From Eopsaltria australis (lineage: Eukaryota; Chordata; Aves; Passeriformes; Petroicidae), in contig JAVTVJ010001852.1 of NCBI GenBank assembly GCA_034509425.1, forward strand, positions 62,001 through 126,000: a DNA stretch of 64,000 bases, read 5' to 3'. The notes beneath the pieces were generated by a model. That model ran no database searches. It was not told the origin of the DNA and saw nothing but the letters and a program-made list of their open reading frames with translations. How positions within the stretch are numbered: position 1 is the stretch's first letter; every line of letters begins with the position of its first letter. This document shows, piece by piece, positions 37,083-49,080 of this stretch. The position numbers and the translations under genes were made by a program.

Positions 37083-40000
37083 TCTCTGATCTTCCAGGCT
37101 CACAGAGAACACCCCAGCCACGAGGCTGCAAAGCATCACTTGGCATTCCTCATCTATACTTTCAACCCCAAAATCCCCGAAATCTCTCCTATAAGGTGCT
37201 GCAGGTACACAGCTCAGCAGGTCACAGATATATCAGCTGCTACCAACTTCACATTCTCAGCTTCTGAGCCCTTTACAGCATCTCATCCCAAATATGTGCT
37301 TCAACCAGCACAGAAAGTCCTTTTCTCCAGCACCTTGGATTTTTAACAGAAATTAAGCTCAGCACAACACAACCTTCCCCCATACCCTCCTAAAATTGTT
37401 TTTTTCCCCACTGCAAACCCTGTGCAGCAAGGCTGACAAGTACAGAGTGAGCCTAAGAATTCTACAGAAAAACACAGGAACTGAAGAAAAGCCCAAGAAA
37501 AACGAAACTGAAAACTGGGTTCCCCCAGCTGGACAACAAGGAAAGCACCTGGTGGCCATGGAAAAGCTGTCATGGCCCTTCAATTCCCTCCCTGCAGCGC
37601 CCCAGGCAGTACCAGGAGTTTTTAAATCACTGTTACCTCAACCATCCTCTTTTTATTTGTGCCTTGTAGAAGGGAGATTGCTCTCTGTTATTTTTAAACT
37701 GGAGACCTTACAGATGCCAACCTTTGCAGACCAGCTGGCAGCTGGGATGGTGCCCGTGGGAAGGCACTGGAGCCGTGGGGATGCTTGGCCTCCCATGGCA
37801 GAGCTCTGGAGGAAAAGGAGCTTTCCTTGCTTTCCTCCACTCCCCATCCTCAGTGCTGGAAAGAATTCCAGACTCAGAAGGACCCAAAGGATATTCTGCA
37901 GAAAAAACCGTGGGCAGCTGATACATGGGGGGAATTCTGGAACTGAAACCTGGAGGGACTTCTCCTCATTTTGGCTTTTCTGAGTGTGTTTTTAGTGTCC
38001 TGCGTGAAATTCTCTTTCTTTCAGTGGTGCCTCTGGAAAATTAGCGACAGAGATTTGCTCTGAGCTTTTAAGCTCCTCTCTGCATGAATTTGCAAACACT
38101 GGTAGAAGGGGGTTTTGTGTGTGTGAGCCTTGGTTCTGAAGGATCACGAGTGGGATGAAGGTCCCAGGAGAGCAATTCCTCACTCAGCTTGAGAGTTTGG
38201 CACACAATGAACTGAGGGCCCAAAGAAAGGGTGCACACACCTCCAAAAACTCTGTGCCATTGGGATCTGCCCTCTCAGAGCTGTGCTGCTGACACAGAAA
38301 GGACATCACCTCTCCCTGAGCAGCCACAGACATCGGCCACGAGCCTGGCGAGGGGAACAGAGCAGCCTCACAAATTAATAAACCCAGAGGAAACCATGCT
38401 CAAATCCAGAGCAAACCCAGCTCAAGCCAGCTGGGAGAAGGAAGGACAAGGAGATGTTGAGGTGGATGGTAAACCAGTCCGAAATGTTGCTGTGGTGGTG
38501 GTTATGATGAGCAGCAGGCCAGGCTGAGAGGGCACATCCTCCACCAGGGAGGGACAGCAGCCTGGCCGGGGCTCCCTGCAAGCTTAGATTGATCTTTCCC
38601 ATTCTCCATCACCACAGGATCTCAGGGTGTGCAGCATTCCACACTGTGGAAGAGCAGCTCACCCCAGAGCAGCTCAGCACGCTCAGTCCCCTCTCCCCCA
38701 AACAACCTGGCCAGCAGCTTTTCCTTGGCTGGTCGAGTCTTTTAATAAACATCATTTAATCCCTGCTTCCAAAGCAAAGCTCAGCTCCCTGGGCCAAGCT
38801 GGGATTGTCACACTGACTCCAGAGCACGTGGATAATTCCCACAGCCCGTGCAGATGAGTTAAGCCATTGGAAAGGAAAACACTGGGGTCTGGAGCAGCAG
38901 CAGCATCCATCCCTTCCCAGCCTGGCAGATCCACTCCTCCCAGGAAAGCATTTCTGCCCTAAAAGGCTGCAGCCCAAGCCACTCCTTTGATGGTGTCTCC
39001 CAACCCTCGACATCCAGGATGGTGGATGTCAGGAGAGGGTGGTGTCTCAGCTGAGAGATAAGGTGAGCAGTTCCTGCATTTCCATCTCATTTTGCACTGC
39101 GTTTCCTGCCCATGTCCTTCTGTGGGCAGCCCCGTGGCATTCCTGGGAATAGCTTTGGGATAACCACGCTCCAGACCTGAGTGAAATCACTCTCCCTTCT
39201 TACAAATTCATCCTGAATTTCTGTGTTCTAAACACACACCAGCCCTGAGGAGTCACCACTACAGGGTGAAGGCTGCTCACTCCCTGCCTTTGCAAGGGAC
39301 CAGCCTCAGGGATGGAGGGTTTGGAGAAGGAAGTATTGGAGCAATGAATCCTCAGCTCCAACTCCTCATTAGGAAATACTGAAAAGAGGGAGGTGCTGTG
39401 GGATCCCGAAAAAACCTCACATCTGCATGGAACAGCAAAGAATTATTCACCTATCAGAGGAAGGTTAAAGACCAAAAGCTGCTGTGGCACAGTGTCCTGC
39501 AGAGCTCACGTGAGATTCCTGCAGGAGAAATGCAGCCACATCCTCATTCCACCTCAGGGAATACTGTGTATGAAGGGAATACAGGAATATTTAATCTGCA
39601 ATACAGGAATATTTATTCTGCCTGCTCTTCCCAAGTGCCACGGACAGGTGCATACAAGGGATGCTGCTCACATCTGTAAACACACAGAGATTTGGGAGCA
39701 GAATTCCAGGGAAAGCTGCAGGACACAGAGCATCCCACCTGCAGAGAGCACAGCACCAACATCCTCTGCCTGCTGCAGCAACCTGGGCAAAGTTCATTCA
39801 GAAATAAAGAGAAAACAAGATAAAAGACAAGCCTGGCATCCCAGAGGAGGACACATCCCAGTGCCACAGAACTGTGATGTGCACCAGCTCTCAGCTTAAA
39901 CCAACAGGGGCTTTGGATTTTCAGGCACGGAGTAAAATTCCAGCCACAGAAAAACATCTGTGCTGCTGGATTTTGGGACTTCTTTTTAGGTCTGGTACAA

Positions 40001-43000
40001 ACACTCTGCCACCCCCCAGACAGCAGGAAACAACAGCTGTAAACAACTGCCAGGTCTCCTCTTTATCCACAGGGGTTTGGATTCCCTCAGACTCCCAAAT
40101 AACAGTGCATTTTGTTACACTGGCCAAAAATAACCTGGAAAATATGCAAAGAGTTATGATTTCCCACCTTCAAAATATTGTACTTGTGACATTTCACTTT
40201 GTTATTCCAGCCATGGACAAATGGTTCTGCTAAAATCTCTGTCACTAAGTAGTCCCCTATGCCCAGACCACAATAATCTTCTTTAGCAACTAAAAAGGTT
40301 CTGCTAAACCATTATGAACTTAACTCCAGTCAGGAAAGAAATGGAAGAGCTGGAGCACCAAGGCAGCAGCTATTCTTGTTAAATTGGTCTCAATTTTTCA
40401 AGGATCCTGTTGAACATTATAGAGGTCACAGCCTGTGCTGCTGTGAAAACCTAAGAAGTCTCTAAAACCCACGGAGTTTAATAAGGAATGCTATATTCCC
40501 AAATTGCCTCAAATGTTTTACAGGGTATTACGACTTTCAGTTTTATAGGTCCAAAACACTAACCAAATAAAAAGTCTATTTCCTCCAGATTTCCAAGGTT
40601 CAATTTTTAAAAGGCCACAGGCACAAACTGTTCCTGTGAGCCAGGGAAGCCTCAGCCTTCAGCTTCTATCACAGCTCGAGCCGTCCTTGCCAGCTCCCAG
40701 GCTTTGTCCTCCCCGAGCACAAGAGTTGATTCCCACATTAACCTGCTGCCATTTACTTTTTGCAGCTTTCCTCATCCCAGAATCACGGAATGGTTTGGGT
40801 TGGAGGGGATCTTAAAGCTCATCTTGCTCAGGTCAGGGGCAGGGAAACTTTCCACTATCCCAGGATGCTCCAACCTGGCCTTGGGCTCTTCCAGGGATGG
40901 GGCAGCCACAGTTTTAGAACATAGAATGTTCTAAATTCTCATCTCCTAAGCTCTTTTTGCATTTTTGAGATAAAACTTCTCCTAAAAATCTGCAGTCACC
41001 TGGCATGGGAGCCTTCAGGCTGAACAGCATCAGATGATGAATTTCAGCATCCTGTGGGATCGTAGTGCCCACTTCCCTGGGCTGCACAGTTTCCCTAAAT
41101 CTCTTCCATGTAGATCCCAATTTCCCATCAGCGTGGTCTCAATGGATTAAAGTGATTTTTAAAGTGATTTCTCTTTTCCTCCCTCCTCCTGCCCCCATCC
41201 CTGGCAGCCTCAAGCCCTGCCCAAGGCTGTGCCACACCACTTTGCTGATGGATCCCACAGGCAATGCCTGGGCTCAGGGCAGCTCCGTCCTTGTCCTTGA
41301 CAAATATCTTCCAAAAGGGACAGGAATTATGGCACTGATGGTGCTGGTGGCACCTCTCCAGCTGGACTGAAGCTGTGACATTCCTCAGGTCAAACAGTGG
41401 CTTTCCAGGCATTGCCACAGTGCATTTACACTTCTCATCTACTCAGTGTTGGGGCTGTAAAATTTCATCTTTCTTTCTGTGCTGCCCTTCCCTCCCCTCC
41501 CCACCCAGATTAATTTTATTAACAGCTCTTTTTATGGGCACTCTAAAGCACCATTCCACATTTGGGCCCTGTTTCAGAGGATAAATTTCTACAGGGACCT
41601 TCTGGGATCTGAGGGCGACTCTTCAAGCACACTGCTGCTTTTCCTCACTGCATCACATCCTCTTTGTCCCTTCCAAAGGAGGTCTGACCAACAACACACC
41701 CAGTCAGGTATTGAAATACTGCAGCTGCTTTCTCTAGGGTGCAGATATTGCACACAACCACCCCCAAAATGCAGGCAGGAATGCTCAGGACCTGTGGCCT
41801 TCAGGGCCTTTGGGTCAGCTCTAATCAGCTGCTGGAAAATCTATGTAAATGCTGCTTTTTTTGGATTTCTACTTTACTTTCCCCCCTCATGTCTCCCAAA
41901 TAAAACCCAATGTCTTAATTCCCTCTGACTGACAGCGCTGCGGTTCAGCAAATTAACAAACCCATGCACGGCTCCGTGCCTTGATTACTCCCTCTCTCTT
42001 ATTATGAAAGAAAATGTCAAATCCTTTCATTTGACTCTTTCAGAAGCCTTTGAGCAGTTTAGGAGCAGTTTCCCACCTCGGAAAGAAGCAGCTCACAGGG
42101 GCTGCTCCACACCCAGCCCCAGATGCCACTGCTGATCCCAGCAGAGCTGCAATCCCAGCCCTGCCAGGCTGACTCCCAGGCTCCAAATCTCTGCTGCCTG
42201 GGACTGAAGCTCTTATCAGATATGGGGACTTCAGACTGGATTTTTATCTTAATGCTGAGCTGCAAACCCCAGCTCTGGCTAAGCCGAGCTCTCCAGAGCC
42301 ACCCATCCAGCTCAGGGGCCATCGTGCCACCTCAGATTAACGTGTCACCACAGGCCAGCCCTGAGCACCTGCCTCCCCACTGATCTTACAGTCCCTACAC
42401 CATTTCTGCTCTCTCTGACCCAGCCTGGTCCAGCCTGTCCCTGTGCTGGTGCTCCCAGCAGGCTGCACGCAGCTCATATTAATGAACTTTTGATGGAGCG
42501 CTCAGCTCCTGCCAAGTCCCAGGGGATGTTTTCCAGGGAGCAAGTGAGCCCACGCTGGGGGCTGGGGGCAGGGGGGGCAGCCCAGTCCTGCTGCTCAGCC
42601 CTGCCAAGAAAGCAGAGCCAGCAGCACCGTCCAGGAGTGTCAGTGCTCCATCCATCCCTCACCACGGACAAACACCCTCTGTGATCCTTGCACAGGGATG
42701 AAATGCTGCTCTCCTCACTTCCCAGCACTGGAGTGCTGCACGTTTGCTCCAAGCACAGCCCTGCTCGCTGCTAAATGCTGAGCGTCTCGCTCCCTCCTCC
42801 TCTGCCTCGGAATTTTCCCTCCCCTGTTCCAGCCAATCGTGCAGGGGAAAATTCCAGCCTGAGCTTCATTAGTATAAGACATAAAAATAGAAGTGCATTA
42901 TCTTTTGTAGTTCTCTCAGTTGATTCAGAGGCAGCACGAAGGTAAAATAATTAAATGTTTGTCTGGTGATAAAAACAAGCCCAACAGGAGAGACTGGGCT

Positions 43001-45360
43001 GGGCTTTTCTGGAAGATCTGGGGGCTCTTGTGCTCCACAGACTTTGCCCTCCCCACTCTCCATAGCTACCAAGGGGATGATGATGCCTCCCTCCCTCCTT
43101 CCCTCCTCCTCAGCTCCAAAATAAACACAGGATGGAGGCTTCGGGAGAAGCTGGCAAATGCCTCTGCTGCAAAGCACAGCCCTCCCACAAGAACTTCTCC
43201 TGCCACCTCCCCAAACCCTGCCTGGCAATTCCCTCAGCACCTCCAGGAGCTCTCCCGGAGCCAGGAGCGCTGCAGGAGCGGGCGGTGCCTGCGTGGACCG
43301 AGGTCAGCACAGGAGATGTTCACAAACCATTAGCGAGTCGACTTGATCCTTCATCAAAATACTTTTTGCTTTTCCTTCCTAACACTTCACTGCCCACGAC
43401 GTGGCAGGCTGAGCCGATGTGACAAACTGTCGAAACGCATTTTTTTTAACAGAAAAAAAAAAAATTAAACCTAGACTTTAAAAGGTAAAAGTGGCCCCTC
43501 TGTGTCCCTCTATCATTTGTGACATTCCTGCTGGAAAAAAAAAAAAAAAAGGGCTCTGAGAGCAACTTGCTGGGAAAAGGCTCCAATGAACTGGTGAGAG
43601 GTCCAGCCTGCAGGGAGCTTCCTTGTCTTTCGAGCTCCCATTGGTTCATAAAAGCAACCACAGAGGTGCAAAAGCACCTGAGCATTTGCCAATAAGATGC
43701 TGTTCATTGGTTCCATAAAGTCACGAGCAAATATTCCCGAAATCATTCTGCTGGCACCAGCAAAAACACCTGCTACCAAAGGGGAAGGGCCACAAACACC
43801 ATCATTTCTCCCTCTCCAAATTCCCACTCTGTGCTTTATTACTGCTGCTGTGTTGGTAATGACCTATTTGCCACCAGGCTGTGGAGGGGGGCAAATCCCA
43901 CCCACCTCCAGAGTTCCCTGCTGGAGCCTGAGATTGCTATTGATGAGCTCCGTGGTTTGATGGGAAGGAAATGAGTTGAGTTTAAGGGCTGCTGGCACTC
44001 TCTCTGGAGAAATGCCAGGGAATTTTTAGACAGTCTTCAACCCAACAATAAAATGCCATGGATGTGAGTCAGAGTGGATGCGAGCATCTCCGTGGGAATC
44101 TGGGAGCAGCCAGCTCCGTCTGGACGTGCCACATCCCTGCCCAAAGGAGGCACCTGAGAGCCCAGGTGCCCAAATTCACTCATTTGGGTCCCTGGAGCTG
44201 CACACAGCTCAACATTCCCTGCCTGCACAGAGGTGCAGCTCATTTCTGGCGTGTGGGGCCGCAAATCGATGTCTTGCTCACATTGTGTGTGTCTGCAACA
44301 TGCAACAGCCCATAGAATTGTTACATTCTTAGCTTATAAATACATCAGGTAGTAAAAACCAGCCTTTCCTCAGGGTGGATGGGCACTGAGTGTGTGAAGA
44401 AAGCAGCTTACAAATGCCTGGCCAAACTCACTAACACCGACTCCAAAGATTGTAAACCCTTATGTCTGCCTCCAAAAACTGGTCACGTGTTTATTTTTAT
44501 TTCAAAAGGATTCTTCTGGAAGTGGAGTGGTTTAAATTATTGGTATCTTATCTCAAGGCATGACAGTGCAGGACAAAAAATTACAACCTGATAGCTGAAA
44601 AAATCTTGTGACTTCCTAACAGATTGGAAAGCTCTGAAGTCTCAGCTAACCAAGAATCTGGTTCATAGTTCTAAAGGTCTTGGGCTCATGGCCAAACTCC
44701 CAGCATCTCCCCAGTGTACTCCACTTTTAGGCCCATCAGGATGAGCAAGATCCCTGGATTTGAAATGGCTGGAGCTACTGCAGGGAAAGGAAATGGGGGG
44801 AAGGTCTGGTCTGTATTTATGCACCAACATCAGGTGGGGAGAGTTTCTGAATAATCAGCACAGGATGCAACAGAATTATCTAAGAATTAAGATCTATTTA
44901 ATGTCAGGAGAAGAACCCAGTGCTTTTGGTAATGAATACAGGAGCATTTTTAAAAATCAGACCTCGAAGCTCCTGGACACAGATAAGGCTGCATGGCCTT
45001 GTCTCTGCAGCACCCCAGCTCCCCCAGCACTGCCTGTGCTTCCTAAGGTCACCCATAAATCCAGAGCACTTCTGGCCACACCACTCACACCAGGAAGGTT
45101 TGGGCTAGGCTGCTGAACTGCCAAGATAAATCCTGCTCCTGCAGCCAATCCACCTCCATCAATCTTCTCAAAAGCAGTAATCAAAACACTGATTTGCAGG
45201 ATCTCACTCACTTGTTTCTCCTTCTTTAGGACCAGTGCCAAACCCAAGAGTTATGTGCAGCTCCTGGCACCTCTAACCACAGCCTGCACCAAATCACCAC
45301 CAAAGCAAACCCTGACCTTTCAGTCCAGCAGAACTGGTGGCCATGGGACACTGCAGCCAG
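37083..45360. other. ARHGEF9 intron 1, unique segment
   Basis: No gene recognised. Positions 40230-40620 and 41930-42060 are AT-rich and unique. A short direct repeat of aatacaggaatattta occurs twice at 39577-39616. A G-rich stretch of three runs of five or six G lies at 42556-42580. Confidence 0.5.
40776..40930 (-). mobile_element. CR1 LINE 3' end
   Basis: Reads cagaatcacggaatggtttg, then ggatgctccaacctggcc and cttccagggatgg, the complement of the CR1 3' end. Truncated. Confidence 0.85.
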
Positions 45361-46218
45361 GGATGGATGGAGGGAGGGATGGATGGATAATGAATGGATG
45401 ATGGATGGATGGATGGATGGATGGATGGATGGATGATGGATGGATGATGGATGGATGGATGGATGATGGATGGATGGATGGATGGATGGATGGATGGAGG
45501 GATGGATGATGGATGGATGGATGATGGATGGAAGGATGGGTGGATGATGGATGGATGGATGGATGGATGGATGATGATGATGGATGGAGGATGGAATGAG
45601 GATGGATGAGATGGAGGATGATGGATGGAAGATGGGTGAAGATGGATGATGGAATGGAGGAGGATGGATGCATGGATCAATAAGATGGAGATCCAATGGA
45701 TTGAAGGATGATGGATGATGGAGGATGGATGATGAGGATGGATCAATGGTGATGGATGATGGAGGGATGGTTGGATGGAGGATGGATGGATGGATGTGGA
45801 TGATGGATGATGGATGGATCAATGGATGGATGGATGGATGGATGGATGATGGGTGGATGGATGGATGATGGATGATGGGTGGATGGATGGATGGATGGAT
45901 GATGGCTGGATGGATGGATGGATGGATGATGGATGGATGATGGATGGATGGATGGATGGATGATGGATGGATGATGGATGGATCAATGGATGGATGGATG
46001 GATGGATGGATGATGGGTGGATGGATGGATGATGGATGATGGGTGGATGGATGGATGGATGGATGATGGCTGGATGGATGGATGGATGGATGATGGATGG
46101 ATGATGGATGGATGGATGGATGGATGATGGATGGATGATGGATGGATCAATGGATGGATGGATGGATGGATGGATGATGGGTGGATGGATGGATCAATCA
46201 ATGGATGGATGGATGGCT
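45361..46218 (-). repeat. ATGG array with a 164-bp higher-order unit
   Basis: About 860 bp of ATGG units with gatgatgg interruptions, equivalent to CCAT on the minus strand. From 45821 the array is organised in a 164-bp higher-order unit: 45821-45984 and 45985-46148 appear identical, and a third copy starts at 46149 before diverging at gatcaatcaatgg. Confidence 0.95.
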
Positions 46219-48852
46219 CCACTGCCCAGCTTTCCCACAGAGCCAAACTGGCAAATCCTCCCACCTGTTAAAGGCCTGGATCCACTCCAGATAACAACAA
46301 TAAAACCCTGCCTTCCCCTGCTCCAGCCTCCCCCACAGCCCATTTCCAGAGCTCTCCTACTCCTCACTCCAGCTGTCCTGGGCAGCTTTGTGCCCCGCTC
46401 TGCAATTATCATCAGAATAAACTGCTGTATTTTGGGCACATCCTGCTGGTGCTGCCCCTCTGTGAAGCTGTGCTGCCCAGAGGTGCCTGCAGGAAAAGCT
46501 GTGCCTCTCGCGATTTTGGGGGCTCTGGGCTCCAAGAACCAGCTTTGAATCCTCTGTTCTGCTCACAAGCCAAAGGAAGACTGTCCCTTTGAGAACCTGT
46601 TCTGGTATTTTCTCTAACCCCGTGAGAACTGCCCCACGTGAAGATACTTCAGTTATTTTCCAGAAATACAAACCCATGGCCTAGTGGAGTACATTTTCTG
46701 CGTGTTCTAATTTGTCCTGACCTCCAGCCCCAGATTTCCCTTTATAACACACTCCTCTATTCTTAGTTTTACCTCCTGCATTGTATCCTTCCCCCTCTTC
46801 CAGCTGCACTCTCTCGATTTGGAAAAACCTGAATCTTCCCTTTCCCTGCCTCCCTCCCACCCTGTGGATGGTTCCCTTGCCTGCAATCCCATCAGATTCA
46901 TCCCAACTCATCCCAACCTGCTGCAAACTCTGCTCCCCTTTCTCCTTGCTGCCCTAAGCCAGTGCTCCAAACAGGAGCACATTGAAGAGCCTGCAGGGAC
47001 AGCCTGAGAGTGACACGGTGAGGGGGACACACCTGGAAGTCAGGAGGGAGGTCAGGGGAGATACTCCACATTTGGAGCCCACTGCTCATGTTTTGGACCA
47101 TTCTGTTGGGAATGTGAGTGGCTGGCTGTCAGGAAGGGCAGGAATCCCTGGAATCCTCAGAGCCTCACCTGTGGGTGAAGCTGATGTGTGATTTTTGAGG
47201 AGCCTCCTGGGGAGCTCTGTCCTTGCCTCACTGCCTGAGTCCATCTCCAGGAGCAGAGCAGGGCTAAGGGACACTCCAAAGGCCATGGCAGCACAGCCTC
47301 CCTCCCTCCAGGAGCCCAGGGATCCTCCTGCAGCCCAGCTCTGCCCACACACATCCCTGCTTCAGCCTCCTCACGGCCCCTGCCAAAACTGGATTCAGAG
47401 CCAGGCACCCTCGGCAGCCCCAAACGCTGAGGATGGACCAGAAACAAGGCAAAATCTCTCTCACAAATGCCACCAAATCCAAGAGAAATGTCATGCTGGC
47501 CTTTCAGGAGACTGCTGGGAATGACATGGGTGACATCTGCGAGAGTCAGGACTTAATTCTGCCGAATTACCAGAAGCCTGGAGCATTGATGGACTTTCAC
47601 CAGTCTCTCAAGCTGGGAATCCGTACGGAGAAAGGAACCTGCAGGTGATGAGGCAGCTCTGATGCCTGTGCTGCACCACCTCATCTCGTGGATTTAAAGG
47701 AGGTGATCAGAGTGAAGAGCACAGCACGGCCCCAGCTCCACCACTCACACAGAATTCCTGCTTGGGGAAAACTCCCTGGGAGGGGACAACACCCACCCTG
47801 ACCCCTCAGCCACGCCTGGTCCTCTCCGAAGTGGGGTGATCCTACAGAAACCTGGGGTTTGCACCTTCCAACACCCCATTCCCACCACCAAAACCACCCC
47901 AGGGTGTTCCTCAAGACACAGCAAGAGGCAAATTCGGAGCAGAAAGCCTCAGGACAGCCCTCACTGCCCACCTGCCACACATCTTTCCATGGTGACTACG
48001 AGGAAGGAGGGACTCAAATAAACTGTGGGAGGAAGCTGAAAATAACAATCCAGAAAGCTGCAAACATCTGGAAGGCCAATGCTTTGCTCTACAATTCTGC
48101 ACTGATTTCCTGCCTCAAATAGATTTCTAGATGGATTGCAATTAAAATGAGTTACACAATGCTGGAAAAACATCACTCATTTCCGCTTCAGATTTTATTT
48201 TTGCATCTTTGCTTTCTAGATCCTTTTGCGTTTCAACAGCCACTCCTTGGATCTTAACTGGCTTTTTTCTTTCCACTCTTCTTCTGGCCAAATTGCTCTG
48301 CATCCATTTTTACCTTTGATTCCAGCAAGGATGCTGCTGGTGGTGGCTCACACAGCCCTGGAACAATTCCCTGGGCAGTGGTAAAAATCCCCACTGTGAG
48401 CCCTGCCTGCAGCTGCTGAGCAAACCCACAGAGAGCTCTGAGCATTTATCAGAGGCAATTCTTCTGTGAGCTGCCCTGAGCCCTCAGGATCCCCTTGTCA
48501 CACGCCTCCAGGACATCAATTTCCACCCATTGTCCTGATTCCTGCTCAGAAGCCACAAGGAGGGAGGAAACAGTGAGGAAGGCTGGGCTACAGGAAAAGA
48601 GATTTACTTTGCTGAAAGCCTTGTCAAGGCAGGCCAGCTCCTGCTGAAAAGGGCAGTGCTGCCACTATCCCTGCTCCAGACCTTTGCTGGCCATTACTGC
48701 ACTGGGATGGACATGAAAACAAGATGATAAAACATGGGATTTCCACCCAGCCAGCAGCAGAAGTGTCAGACACCAAGCCCAGCCCTCCTGAGCACCAAGG
48801 CTGAGTTTTACAGAGTAGCTGTGAGAGATTAACCAGAGCCCAATGAGAAAGA

Positions 48853-49080
48853 GCAGGTTTAGATGGGATATTGGGAAGAAATCCTAAATCCTTCCCTGTG
48901 AGGGTGGGGAGGCCCTGGCACAGGTTACCCACAGAAGCTGAGGCTGCCCCATCCCTGGAAACACCCCCCTGGATGGGGCTTGGAGAGCACCCTGGGATGG
49001 TGGAAGGTGTCCCTGCCCATGGAATGGGATGAGCTTTGAGGTCCCTTCCAACCCAAACCATTCCATAATTCCATGATTGC
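48853..49080 (+). mobile_element. CR1 LINE 3' end
   Basis: Contains gatgggatattgggaaga, gtggggaggccctggcac, gatggtggaaggtgtccc and the tail cattccataattccatgatt. Contains a small internal deletion against the 32435 copy. Confidence 0.92.

Noticed and set aside
36358..37346. Ser-Ile-His-Pro repeat proteins
   Set aside because: Translation of the CCAT array, with no coding signature outside it.
45226..46264. His-Pro-Ser-Ile repeat proteins on the minus strand
   Set aside because: Translation of the ATGG array.
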